A stretch of 64,000 bases of DNA, taken from contig NC_064227.1 in assembly GCF_023101765.2 (NCBI RefSeq), positions 4,783,592-4,847,591 of the forward strand, given 5' to 3'. Below the pieces are notes generated by a model. It saw only the letters and a program-made list of their open reading frames with translations, was not told where the DNA came from and made no database searches. Source of the stretch: Spodoptera frugiperda (lineage: Eukaryota; Arthropoda; Insecta; Lepidoptera; Noctuidae). The position numbers and the translations under genes were made by a program. This document shows, in pieces, positions 33,201 through 48,200 of this stretch. Position 1 is the first letter of the stretch; every line of letters begins with the position of its first letter.

Positions 33201-36200
33201 TTTTCAAAAACTAAGAAGAAATGTAAAGGGAAGTAACAAACAGCTTAAGAGTTAAAAGCGTATAAACTAACGACATACAGCCTATTGCCATTGTAAAGAA
33301 AAGTCTTGTACTTTTTCTCAAATGGCAACATTTGCAGAGCCGATAGCATTCAAGTTATAAAGTCAATTCTTCAAACATCACATGCCTGCTTATATCATAC
33401 TAGAAGCCTCACCAAACCGTTTTATAAGAACTTACCTTTTAACAAAAAATATATCTAATGTTTAGTATTATTTCTAACGTCTAATAGTGTTTTTTAATGA
33501 TTAAACTTGATATACATTGAGTAATAATAATACATTTCAATTTCAATTAGAACACGGAATATGCTTTATTTTTCGTGTTATCAAAACTTACTAAACATAA
33601 CTAAAAATCACGGTTTACTATGGAGTAAAGCTCTACTAGTTTCGAGTCGCAGGGGACTCTTCATTATGAGAAGCGTGCGCAGACGCGGCGACGTCGCGCA
33701 GCCTACTGAAACTATCTGTCTGCGCACGCAGTGATGCCTCAAGTGTTGCAAGTGTTCACAGGTCGTGGCCTATGAAGTGGTTACCGTGGTAACCACTTAC
33801 CATCAGGTAGGGTGAATGCTTTGTTGCCACCGTCATGGTATAATAAAAGAGCTTTTCTCCGTTAAATTACGTATGTAAACGGTGATTTTTAGTAAATTAA
33901 GTATGTCTTTCGATAGTTATTATAAAATACGCTCCTAAACGTGTAAAGTCGGTTAATGAGCAAATATATAACCGGTACTAACCTGGTATCCCATAACATA
34001 GTTAGCGTTGATATAATCGGATCCAGTGATACCGTCAATCTGGGACAGTTTGACCCTAGTCTGGTCATAGGCCTTAATGTCTGGGTACCGATTCTTAGGC
34101 TGGTTCTCTCGGGCTTCGGAAGCGTGCGTGGTGCGGTCCGGGAAGCATTCGGGAAGCATCTGCAACAACTTGGCAATTTGTGACGATATGTTAAGATTGG
34201 TCGGAAATGATGCATGAGGTACATTGTGAAAATAAAAAGAAATATAGGTTAAAAAGAATGAGAAAAACAAACACATTTACGACAAAAAAATAAATAAAAA
34301 AAGAACGGTTTAAAAAGAAACATTATTCCATGATGTTTTTTTTTTATATCCAATGGGCGAGGCGAGAGGGAGTGTCAGACTCTTACTGACTAAAAACCAC
34401 CTCGTTCCTACTCCTGCTTTTCTAGCTGGAGCCCCGGTAAATCCGCTAGTTAATACCATGATGTTAGAAGTCTTTTTTAAACTCAGTTTTTTCAGTAAAT
34501 AGTTCTTTAACTGCAACTTTTGTGTTTGAGTTATATGGATTTCAATAAAAGCTCAAATAAACAGACCAAAACAATGATGATGGATCTGAATCCTAATGAA
34601 TCGAAGTATGGTATGACATGAAGCTACATACAATACATAATGTTTAATTTGATATTTAACTTATTCATAGTGATATAAAATATTGAAGAAGTGTTTAATC
34701 CAGACCTTAAAACATACAAAAATACAAGCAACTTACTTCAAACTCCTTCTGGAATCCGTAGTCGGAGTCAACCTGTCGCTGCGCATACGCAGCGGCCAGC
34801 TCATCCTTTGGTATGGGGGGTATGTCAGGGGGGACGGTCGACACTAGGGGCTGGCGGCCGCGGATACTGTCCCAGTATCTAGGTGGAAGAATATTTATAA
34901 TAATAGTTATTTATTGCTTTATTACTTAGCACTTTTCTTATCGTTATAAATAAATTATTTTTCCGCAAGATTTTAAGAATTTGTGGCGACACTCTGACAA
35001 GTGACAGATGACAGAAGTCGCACATAGACTATCGACGAGCAAATCAACGGGGATGACGTCACAAAATATCCTGCATCGCATATATGAAGTTTACATGCGA
35101 ATTAACACGGATAGAAAATCCCAACGAACAATAGTTGAGCAGAAAGCCCGCCAGGTACGATCACCTCGCCTGGTCGGAGGATCCTCCTTTTCTTAGGGAA
35201 CTTTACTCGCTGTTCCCTAAAAAATAACAAATATTAGATTAAGAAGAAATAAGTACGTACCTGAGTGCGTAAGAGAAGGGATTGTCAATTTGTACGTGCG
35301 GGGGCATCTTGCGGGTGCGTCGCGTCTGCATGATGCAGAATACTATCATCAGGAGCAGGATCACGGCTGCCACTGCGCACGTTATCTGTGGACGAAACGA
35401 AAAACATAGAAGGATATTAAAAAAATAAACAAATGAGGTCTTTTAATTAGAAACAAAATGATTGTATAATTTGTGAGTTTAACAAGATCGAAACAAGACC
35501 GCGTTCGGCGCTCTGATTGGTCAGCGATCCAATAAACGAACCAATTAGTTTCAAACGCGGTCACATTTCCGAAGTTCCTCAGTAATTAATGTCGACCGTC
35601 AAAGATCTGTGTAAATCCAAGCCAGGACAAGTCGATATATTTATTTAACTTACGCCATTTTCAAAAATTCAAGTTCGGCGCTCTCACTAAACTTGCTAAA
35701 TTCGTACTAAAGAGTTTCTGACTTTAGACAGAAGGTCCCTTAAATAGGGACTAAATAAATTAACCGACTTGGTATTACATGGATCTCACAACATTTTACA
35801 GCAGAAAAACTGAGTTGCGAGCCTTGGTTTTTTTACAGGATATTTTTGAAGGGATTTTTTTTTTGAGGGGGGAATATCATCCAATGACTTCTCCCGCCTT
35901 GGGCGAGGCGAGAGGAAGTGTTACTGACTGACTGAAAACCACCCTTGGTTCCTTCTCCTGCTTTTACAGCCGGAGCCCCGGAAGGAGAAGCATTTTTGGT
36001 AGGATAATGTATACAATAACAAGTTACCTGTAAAGCGATCTCGAGCGCGGTGGACGGGACGGGTACCGGGGGCTGGCAGCCGGCATCAGTGGCGATGTGT
36101 ATTCGCTGAATAGTGCCTCGTCCGGGTCTGAACTCGCTGTACAAAACGATAAGATCATGATATAATTTATTTATTAAAATTAAGGTCAAACTTAGAACCT

Positions 36201-39200
36201 CCTTTTTTGAAGTCGGTTAAAAACATATAAAACTGCCATACTTGCGAGATCTCGCAAGATTTGCGTTTCACAGTCTGGCGTTTTAGAGCCCAAATGACTC
36301 TGCATATACAGAGTCACAAATATATTCCATTGAATAAGACATATTCATACACACATTGTGTGCATTCAACAGGCGCTATTTTTTACTAGTTAAGGAGGTC
36401 CTAGATTTAGTAAAAATAGAATCCGGTCAGAAATAATTTCAATATTTTACTTGGAATCGAAGCCGATAACCCTTGCCTAGCAGTAGCACTTTTCACCATT
36501 AGACCGTCGAAACAGTCAATTTATAGATAACACAAAAAGTTGCTCCGTGCGGGAATCAAACCCGCTACACGTCGACATTAAATTGTAGTATGAACATGAG
36601 CATAGTAACTTACATATTAGTTCCACAAAGAGCGTGTAGTTGGCGGTAGGGTCGAGAGGGCCGTCCCTCACGCGGATTTCGGAGTCATCTTCCTGTTTGT
36701 TCATCATCATGGGATTGTTGCTGAAATCGCTGAAATAATATTGAATATATCATATATTGAAATCTATACTTGCATGTTATTTGTACTTTATGTATTACTA
36801 TGCGCCCCCATGTATTATACATATAAACCTTCAGTTGTGTATATATGCAAGTGCGTATATTCTTAAGTAATTTTGTAAGGGTTAGGTAGTGGTCCACATA
36901 ATTATTTAATGAAATGGTGCGTCCACATCTGACGAATGTGTCGCTCGCGATCTAAGATTGGACGCAACATTTGACGCATTTTTAAAAGACATGGTACAAG
37001 TACCAAAGGTTGTGATAGAGGAGCATAATTTATAGTTAATATGCTTTAGAACACAAGTAAACATGAAAAACTAAATAACATTTTTGACAAACCCGAGAAT
37101 CGAACTTAAAGACTTCTTGCCTGTAGACCAAGAGTAAACTCAACCAAAATTAACTAAAATCTAAAAACAAATATAAATCAAACATACATATTATCAGGAG
37201 ACCGTCTCGATATCCTGTCAGAATCCTCAATTTCAATCGGATCATCGGTGCCTTCGATCGGGTCCTCAAAATCATCCAAAGTGGTGGTGGTGATAGACAC
37301 TGGGGTTGGCTCATGATGGACCCTCTTTGGCCTCTTGAGACAGCGACGACATCTATCCTGGTTCAGTGTAGGATCCGATTGCTTATCAAAGACCACTTTA
37401 TCATCGCCCAAAACTAATTCTATGTTGTCTCTTGTGAATTTGTCGCTGTAAAAAAAAAATAAGTTTTGAAGACACATATTCATTACATGTTAAGCAAAAA
37501 TGTATCTTAATTAAGTATACATAAAGTTGAAATTTCAACAACACTGACTGTTAAAATCTTGCTTGTATGTACTACTATTTAATTGTATTGTGTACATTAA
37601 AGATTAAATAAATATATAAATAAATCCTTTGGATAGAAATAGCAACCTTAACACTCTAAAGATACGGTACATTATTAGGTAACTTACTTTGAGAAAACAT
37701 CAGCGACATAAGCCCCTAATTTAGTTTGTGAATCCTTGTATTCGAGTACATCAATATCACGTGGGGAGGGAATCTTCCAATCTATATTCCCTGGAGGTAG
37801 GCGGACCATGTAAACTCTGAAATAATAAAATAAATGGCTGTGACATACCGACGGACAGACAGACATGACGAATCTATAAGGGTTCCGCCTTTTGCCATTT
37901 AGCTACGGAATTCCTAAAAAACATACTTAGAATTCTCATTTACACTGACGTCAAACTATGCGCAAAATTAGCGCAAGTATGAGCAGTGTTTGCGCAACTA
38001 TGCACAAAGAAAATACTAATGTCCAAATACTCAAAAACTACTCAATTTTAAGACACTCTCAAGACTAGTTCTGTCTCTACAAATTCTTTATAAAATGACA
38101 GAGATAGCAAGTTATTTAAGTATAACTTAAAATTGAGTAGCGTTTCAGTATTCGGGCGTAAGTCTATCTGTTATCACGTACTCAAATTTGATCAAAATTA
38201 GTACAATTAATATCTAATTTTGGTATAATCGAAGATAAGATTTTGAACTTACCTATAACAACAGATGGGTCCATTTCGCTCCGACATTCTTGGCAAATAC
38301 ATTTTGAACATATACGTGCCATTTTCTAGGACCTGAAATAAAAAAGTAGTACATTTATTTATTTATAGTTTACTAGCGAGTCCCAGCTTCGCATGGGTGC
38401 AATGGTGATATACTATGCATGTATTATACATATAAACCAGCCTCTTGAATCACTTTATCTATCAAAAAAAACCGCATCAAAATCTGTTGCGTAGTTTTAA
38501 AGATTTCAGCATACAAAGGGACATAGGGACAGAGAAAGAGACTTTGTTTTATATTACGTAGTGGTGCATTTAACATTGTAGGTACAGTTACAAAACACAC
38601 CCAAATATATCGCCCAACAATCACACTTGTGACCTCATTCAATAAACAATACAGTGATCTATACTAATATAAAGCTGAAGAGTTTATTTGATTGTTTGTT
38701 TGTTTGAACGCGCTAATCTCAGGAACTACTGGTCCGATTTGAATAATTATTTTTGTGTTGAATAGTGCATTTATCGAGGAAGGCTACAGGCTATAAAACA
38801 TCACGCTTTGACCAAAAGGATCCAAGCAGAGCGGGTGAAACCGCGCGGAAGTAGCTAGTTTTGAATAATTGATGGTATTACCTTCCGCCACCGTGGTCGC
38901 GGCGGCGAGTCGGGCGGCGCGAGCTGTGTCTGGCAGAACGTGACGTTCTCCTCGCCGCGCCGGCGCGTGCGCGTCACCGCGCTCAGCCGGATCATGAACC
39001 GAGTGTTCGGAGGCAGGTCGTTCACGCTACAACATTCATTTATTTATTTAGTACATGGAAGTCTTACAGCTAACAAAAACTTAATAAAAAAAGGAGGCAA
39101 TAGTCACCAGAAAGCCAATTACAGAATTATTATAAAAATTAAGTATGATGCGAGCACAGACAGCAACATACAACTTATACTTAGGTTACTAGATTAAATA

Positions 39201-42200
39201 AATACATAGTTTAAAAAAATAACTAATAATATAATTCGAACTTAAAACTGAGTTCATTTCACTTCAGTTCATCCGTGATCATGGCGCTTGCAACAGTGCC
39301 GAAATATCGGATACTCATAAAAACTAATAAACATGGTAAATATAAGGTTATTACTATAGTATTTGCGTTGTAGCATGGTGCCTGTGAGTTTCAGTAACGT
39401 TTCGAATCACTCTTGAAAATTGCTGCGACAAAAAAATTATGCCTTAGTATTTTAGCTGTGTGACCATGTCAGTTTAAGAACTATACTATTACCGTAAAAA
39501 AGATTTTTGTAAGTTAAGTCCATCCCTAATCATGTGGTAAGTACTGAGAGACGACAACGTCATACAGGCAACTGTCACCCGCACCATGCTACAGCGCAAA
39601 AACTATAAAAAAATATTTTATTCAAAATATTATGTCTTCGTCATTGGGAAACATAGACATATAATTATGTAATAAGTCTAAACTTGTATCACAATTAATA
39701 ATAACAAATTACCCAGTGTTATTTGTGACATTAGTCATGAATTTGGACAGTGGGCCCCACGTAGCTACTTTCTCGACTCCGAAACGGTCCTTATACGTCA
39801 TGTTGCCAGTTATTTCCATCTGAAATTTAAGGAAAAATAATAATTAAATTATACATATAAATTCAACCTGTATGTATATGGATCAATACTGTTTAAACTA
39901 GTATTGATAGCATAGAGGCTTACAGGTCTGATGGCAAGTGGTTACCGTTAAATTATGTAAAACCATGAAGTACGTATATTTTTCAATTGCGCCATCGAAG
40001 AGCTATTATAAAAGTTCAAATCCAGAACTCGATAGTTGGGCCATTATAAACGTGTGAACTATAATAGGTATTTTTTATCAGATAGGTATATAATTTTGTT
40101 ATTAGTATAAGCCGGTAAAGAAGCAGATGGTATGGATCACCTGATGGTAAGCAATCGCCGCCACCCATGGACCCCAAAACATCCGAGGCGTTACAAGTGC
40201 GTTTCCAGCCAAAAGGGTTAGAAATTTAAGGGTTGGCAATGGAATGGAATTGGAAAGTGTGTAATTGGGCCTCCGGCAACCTCACTCACAGAACGCAAAC
40301 GTTGTTTCAAGTCGGTTTTCTGTGAGGCCGTGATATCACACCTGTCGAGCCGGCCCATTGGTGCCAAAGCATGGCTATCCCACACTTATTACTTAACTAT
40401 AGTAGTAATCTAAAATAAACATTATTACCTAAACATCAATTCATCAGTTTGTAACAATGCTCTAAGTTAGAGAAATTTGCTATAATCACCACAATTGACA
40501 GGTGATTTAAAAATCGTAGTTTACAAATTTCAGATTTATCAGAGTGTCTATCCAATGTATAGAACTTTACTTGACTTTTAAGTCACCAACGAGTAAGGGT
40601 GGCGACAAAATATTTATTCTACTCTGCCATTAATACTCACAGTATATCCTTTGATTTCAGCATTGGGCTTCAAAGGAGCACTCCAAGTGAGGTTGAGGAA
40701 GTCCACACTGCACTTGGCCACCACATTACTTGGAACTCCAGGCACTCCGTCAAGAGTAGCAGCCTCCATCTTCTCAGACCAGTTGCCGCACGAACTTGAG
40801 TAATATGAACAGGCTTTTGCCTAGAAAATGTACAATTACGGATTTAGTATTCAACTTTGTAACAGAAAAAATAAAGCAGTTCTTGTTTTATTTCCTTAAG
40901 AAATATTACAAAGATTTGCAATTTATATTAATGATTAATTGACAGTATTTAATTGTTCCTTATTATTTCAAACAGTAACTACACATTGAAAGCGATATAA
41001 AGAGTTATATTTAAATGGAATTACCTTAAACACATAAGTACTGTGTGGCTCCAAATTGCCGAACATATATGGTAGATTCTTCCCGTTACGTTCATGACAG
41101 GCTTCTCGCCTATCCGAGGCATTATCCTTCTTCTGAGCTTCAAGTATGTAGTAATGTATTAAATCAGCAATACTAGGCGGCGGTGGGGTCCATCCAATCG
41201 TCACTGATGTAGCGGAAAACCCGTTGATAGATATATTCGGTACGAAAACTGGGTCTTCAGACAACATGGTTACATTATGGTAGATACTCTCGGGACTCTC
41301 CTTATTGCTCTCGCCGTACTCAGTTACCACCTGCATTTTGAACGTGTAATTTGTCCCTTTCTCTAAACCACCTAACAGAAAAGATGTGTTTTGTGCATCG
41401 ATCTTCGGCGGGACTGTGTAGTGTCGGAAGCCTGCTGGTTTGTTCTTCTGATTTAGGTACATCAGTTGGTATTCTTTGATGGGAGAGTTGAACGCATGGA
41501 CAGTCCAATTAATGTACACATGTGTAGTGTTGATAGGAATGACATTTTCTATTATAATTTGAGGTTTCGCTGTGAGAAGGACGTCTATCTGTCCTTGTGT
41601 GATGTTCGAGGAGACGACATCGTATAACTCACACGTGTAGGTCCCATTGTCCTCAATGCCGTAAATGTGGAGTACGTAAGTACTCTTTATCAAGTCGTCT
41701 CCTATCCTTCTTGTGTTGTTTGTATCCGAGAGTAATTTGTCGGTATCTTTCGATCTCGTCCACCATTTCACTTCGCCAGGATTGTAGGCTGATAACAAAA
41801 TATTTTTTTTTTTATTGATTCACGTTTAGTTTCAACGAGACAAACTTACAGAAAACAAATTTCAAAGTAAAATTAAAGACTGAACGGACTTAAGTCGCCA
41901 GTGGTGCCATCTAGCACAAGCAAAAATGTTTTACACAACTAACCTTCAAAAACGCACTCCAAGGTAATGTTAGCATGATTTGTGACGTTCTCCCTGATGG
42001 GACTGCTTGTCTGGTTGACCAGTCGAGCAGGGAAGCTCAGGTCTAAGTTGGCCACCTTGGAGTCTTCAGCACTCCCGACTTTAGCGACACAAGTGTAGTT
42101 GCCACCATCTTCTGAATGCGTATTATTTATTGTCAACGTGGATATGATATACCGTTCACCTGTTAAATCTTTCTTGATGGTGGTAACATTTGTTCTGTAA

Positions 42201-45200
42201 TCATAAACATAATGCACAGTCAATAAAGATTTGATTGTGAAAGTCTTACGTCGATCAGTTTATTTTTATTTCTACGCACTAACGCCTAGGCGTTAGTTGT
42301 TACAGGAGGGCTGGTACCGGCGTTACAGCAGTTCCCACGTAATATGAGCTAGGTTCTTAGTTGTTTGGACAAAACATTAAGAAAGACAATCAGTTAAGTC
42401 GCTGCGTATACTGCTCAAGATTATGAGCCGCTAAAACTAGTCGAATACTCTATTCGAACCATAAAAAGATTGAAAAAATTAACCTTTACAAAATTGACAA
42501 AAAGTCGATGTACAATACTTATCAATATTACTAGCACACCCGGCGAACTCCGATTCGCCACCAATGATTTTCCCTGTTATCCTATTTTTCTCTTAAATTT
42601 CTTTGCTATAAACCTCACGGAGCCCGAAACCTTTCCAACGAATGCAAAACCGTAGAAATCGGTTCGTGCGTTCTGGAGTTATAGCGTCAGGAAGGAAAAC
42701 CCGACATATTTTTATATTATAGATTACTTACCTATTGTTGGGTACTAAGGGTTGAGCCTGGAACAGCCATGAAATTTCAGCAGTCTCCGGGGCAACAGTG
42801 CAGGTCACTTCGGATGTATTGCGCAGACTCCCCTTCCATGGGGTTAAATCAATCTTCACTTCATCTTGAGCTGTAGATTAAGGTAACAACTATTTAGATT
42901 ATGAAAAAATATATTATTTTTATATTTTGTCGACGTTTGGCCACTATCACGCCTGGTGGTAAGCGATAATGCTGCGTACGATGGAGCACGCCTGCCCATA
43001 AGCATCCTATTCACTCGGGCTTTGAAGACACCCAGGCTAAGCCCTTTAGGGAATACAGACTCTGGCAAAAAATTCCACTCCCTAGCAGTTCGGACAAGGA
43101 AGCATTAATTTACTTTAAGGCTGTGATTTAGTTGAAATCTATGTATAGGGTAAAATATTTTGTGTTTCCTGTTAGTGATTGGTCGGGAGGAAACCGCCGG
43201 ATATAATGCACTACGAGGACCGCCCGTAGGACACAGTGGAGCATACTCGTCACTATAATAACTCGTACTGGCATTTATTCGAGAACTGACAAAATTTCTT
43301 TGAACATTTGCGAGTACATTTTACGTAAAATCATACTGCCAAATTTAGTTTCTCAATGTTTCCGCTAGAAGCGCTGCTAATGTATGAATGAAAATCAACG
43401 TTTCGTGAGAACGTAACGTTTGCTGCCAAAAACAAAACTCATACTAAAGGTATAGAACCACACCCTCTTACTGACTAAAAACCAGAAGAGTCTCAAGAGT
43501 CTGGCAACCCCTCTCGCCTGATACATTAAATGATTATCTCCTCTTAAAAAAATATCGCGTAAAAAGACAGCTTTTAAAGTGGAGTCTAACACGATTCCTT
43601 ATTAGTCTAATATTAACATTAGTTTAGACATTTAGGGATTCGTAGTTGTGGGAGAATCGCTCATTTGAGTTCTACCTCTTCCTCAGCGGTTGAGTGAAAC
43701 ACAGCGTAACAAATAATTGTGTAAGAACTGAACTTTGAACAAAACCCCAAGTAGTTCATTAAACAAAGTACTAACTAATTTGCTAAAACCTATAGGACAA
43801 TTATAATATGCTGTAGTTATAACATTACAGTTTAAATCACCAGTCAGACATAACCATGTTTTCAAAATTGATGTTAAACTTGTAGGTAAAATTTACTATA
43901 AATTATAACACAATATTTTCCTGTTGGGAAATGTGTTCGTAATATAATAAATACATGACTACATACAAAATACGTTGTTTAAAACTGACGTTTACCTAAT
44001 GACAGACACACAAACAGTAAATTGTGGATTCATCATTTAATTTTTCCTCATTAACCAGTGTAGTTACTTTTGTTTTCAAATACGAGAACCATTATGAGGC
44101 ATACATATTATAAGCAAACAAAATTAATTAGTTATTTGCTATGGGAATGATATGGGGTTTGTTGTAATTGTGTAGTTTACTTATCAAAAATAAATTATTT
44201 CGACTAACTATTCAATACAATAAAATATTCCAAAATAAACACACTTTCATTCATAGATTTCATGATCTACTTATTTTTCTACAATAGAAATAAGTCTACT
44301 ATTTGACGTAAAAATATGATGACGTCATAACGCGCTATTTCATCAAGACACACGGCAGTGTGTCCGCCAAGTTCGAGCAAAAAACCGACACACCGGCCGT
44401 GGGTTATATTACACGAACCATTTCGGGCCAAGTTCGACCCACCTATAACTCAAAATCTATTTTATCTAAGCATATGAAATTTCTAGTATCTGTCGAGATC
44501 TACTTACTTATCTAAAATACAAAATTTCATTAATGTACCTATTGTAGGTCTTGAGATATTGACGTCAGAAAATCGCTATTTTTACTATACACTCACTGAC
44601 TGACTCACTCACTCACTCACTCACTCATCAAAAACCTAGACCACTTCCAATGGTCGTATGACTTGAAATTTGGCATGGAGGTAGGTCTTTAGGTCAAGGT
44701 AAAGGAAAAAATCTGAAAATGGCCAAGTGTGAGTCGGTTTTAAAAATAATGAAGGTGTAAATTCATACCCCTAAGGAACTAAAACAAAAAAATATCTATA
44801 TCTTCCAATGGTCGTACCGACCTAAAATTCGTTAAGAAGGTTTGTATTTAGTCAAAGTAAAGTAAAATAAGAAAAAAAGAAAATAAACCTTACAAAAATA
44901 AATGAAATCCCACCCAAAACATAAATGTGAAAGGCTGCCAAGTTCGATAATATTGGAATGCTTCGCCTATAAAAGAAGTGAGATCTAAATAAGTACCAAG
45001 TTCCATACACAGACCTCAGTTAAAAATGATATAACTTGGCAAGTTTTAATAGAAAATTATATACTTGACTCATTGCGTTTAGTAGGTTTATAAAAAAGTG
45101 TGTGAAAACTTGCCAACTTGTTATATCATTTTTAACTGAGGTCTGTGTATGGAACTTGGTACTTATTTAGATCTCACTTCTTTTATAGGCGAAGCATTCC

Positions 45201-48200
45201 AATATTATCGAACTTGGCAGCCTTTCACATTTATGTTTTGGGTGGGATACAAAATTCACGCAAAACATCATTTTATACGTAGAAGTATTGAATTTGACTA
45301 GTAAGAAACTAGCCTTTTAAGGACCTAACTATATAAAATAACCAGCTACTCCCGCGCTGTTTCACCCGTTCTGCTCTTCTCCTATTGGTCGTAGCACGCT
45401 ACAGAACTGAAGAGTTTGTTTGTTTGAAAGCACTAACTTCCTAAACCACTGGTTTGAATTGAATAATTGTTTATGTTCTTGTTTATAGGCTGTATATAAA
45501 CATCACATTACGAACACAAGGAGCCGAGCAGAGAAATCGCGTCGCAATCGCTAGTGTAGAATATACAGGTTTCATAAGTATCATAATAATATTTGTAACT
45601 CAAGTTCAAGGTCAATGATATACTATGTGTGTGCGAATTGTTCTAAAAACATAGTAAACAATTTTACTATGTAATCAAAACATAAGACGTCATGTCAATA
45701 TGACTAAGATCACATGTACTAACATAAATACGAGTCTTGTTACACAAATTAGAACTCTATTCTCTTCACATTAAGTACATATTAGACTACAGTGGTACTA
45801 GCAAGAATGTTTGTTGTTTTTTAATAATATTGCGCAAAGGGATTTGTATTATCTCTTTTGTTATTGACAAAACGGAACCAGATAATACGATATATCGGTT
45901 AGATAGGCCGATATTGATAACAGCTTATGAAAATTGTAAACAAACTTTTTGATTTTAACTTCTAACGGTTTTTTTTTGGATTGATTACATAAAGATTATT
46001 ATAATATATTATGTTTAAAAATGGAGTATGTTTTTATTATAACTTTCAAGTGACATACTAAAATAATTATCGTGTGAGTCGTAGTGCGTCGCGAAATGTT
46101 GCTCATGAATATGAGCCGCTAGCATGGCTTGAAGTGCGGGTTTCAGGACAGCAAGCACGGGTGACTCGTCGCCCAACAAAAACCAGAGCATCAAAGAGCC
46201 ATCAGACCACCACAGATGGAACAATAGGGCTGATGCCTGATCTGGAGCTGCGGACTACCTAGCAGGTTTACCGGGGCTCCGGGCTCAAAGCAGGAAAAAG
46301 AACGGGGTGGTTTTTGTCAGCAAGTCTGACACTCCCTCTCACCTTACGCGAGGCGGGAGCAGTCAATGGATGATTTTCGCCCCTCAAAAAAAAAAGATAC
46401 ACCATTTAGGTCATAGTCTATGTCATAATGGCTTACAGGCTAACGTCTAGCTATGGTCTGTTCGAATACTTGCACGACTATCTATTGTACATAAGATACG
46501 GACACAATTTTGTTGTTGTACATAAACGCATAACAATACATAGTAACTATTATTCATTCATAACTACTCGGAGACATTGTTGCATTCAGATATCTTATCT
46601 GTGCTTACCTTCTATTTTAAATGGCCCTGATAATGGAAGCAGTGAAGTTAACTATATCATTGTATGGTGACTATTGGCCTTATTTGTAATATTTTTTTAT
46701 GGTATAAGCCGGTAAACGACTAGACTAGACGGATCATCTGATGATATGCAATCACCGCCGCCTATGGACACCCGAAACACCAGAGGCGTTGCGTTACACG
46801 TGCGTTGCCGGTGGTTAGGAATTTAAGCGTTATTGGGGAATCGGGGATTGGGAGGATAGAAAGGTTAGAAGATTAGGAAGAAGGAGGGTAATTGGGCTAC
46901 GGTAACCTCACCCAATATTTCTGTGTTACAACTACTAAAACTATTCAATACCCTTAGTACGAATTTGCTTTAGTTATGTTGAACGAAAACGAAATGAAAG
47001 CGCGTTCGGCGCTCTGATTGGTTTAATTCATTCGCGCTGACAATGGCCATGGCGCTGGCTGGGTTTTAAGGGCACAGATATGAAAGTAAGGTCAGTTAAT
47101 TAAACATAAGTTTAAACTGGCTAGTTATCTCATATTAGTTTTTTGAACTGGGTCACCAAGTTACCACTAAAAAAGTTTCCTTCCTTCCTTCTCATGGAAG
47201 AACTGTCAAACGGTGAAGGAAAACATCGTTGGGAAAACTGAGCAAGTGTGGTGATTAATGCTCAAACCTTCTCCATGTAAGAAGAGGCCTTTGGTCAGAA
47301 GTGGCCACTTATAAGCTGTTAATGTGTGATGTGATGACCTAACTAATATTAACTGATATTTGAGTATGAGACTTAAGTAAAACACACAATACTTTTTTGT
47401 GCATTACTACACGAAAGAAACTAAATGTTCAGATGTGATCATACTTTTGAATAACATATTTACAATACAGAATTGAATACACAATGCCTAGGTTTGCAGG
47501 TCATAGAGAATAGAGGTTACATCATAAACAAACTTCAAAGAAATATGTAAAAAGATTTCATTTTTAGTGTAGTTATTGTGAATCTGAAAATAGTTACATA
47601 AATTGTTTAATACAACTATCAAAATAAGGACTGCTTCGTTGGTCGAGCGGTCGCAAGTGCGACTGCCGGGCAAGGGGTTTCTGGTATTGTGTCCAGTATA
47701 TGGCAATGGGGTCACTAGTAATAGGGGGACCTATAACACAAATGGTGAAAAGTGAGTGTACATTGTACAGCAGCTTTAATGTCGTAATATGCACCTCTGC
47801 ATACCCCTTCGAGGATAAAAGGCGTGACGTTGCGTTACCTCAAAATAAGGAATAGGCACATTGAAAAAACATAACACATCATTACGCCCTTTAATCCTCG
47901 AAGTGGTAGGTTCATATAAACAATATAACATTGACTTTTCACCAGTTAGTTATAATGATGAGTCACGATAAAACGATGAGAACGATTTTAAAATATTAAA
48001 TTCTCACTTTTTAAGTAAAATATAGGATGACAGAATGACACATCCAGTATTCCCCAATTGGATAAGCGTGGGTGGGTATACTATGCAGTACACCCACTTT
48101 TTACCAGAAATGATATAAATAAATTGCTATTATTACGTTACCTACAATTTTAGACTCATTGTTATAGGTAAGAATGCTGAATCGAAAACCAATAATATAA

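Noticed and set aside
35485..35580. Possible regulatory GC-rich palindrome near Ptp69D exon 13
   Set aside because: It is a degraded copy of the foldback MITE family found at five other places.
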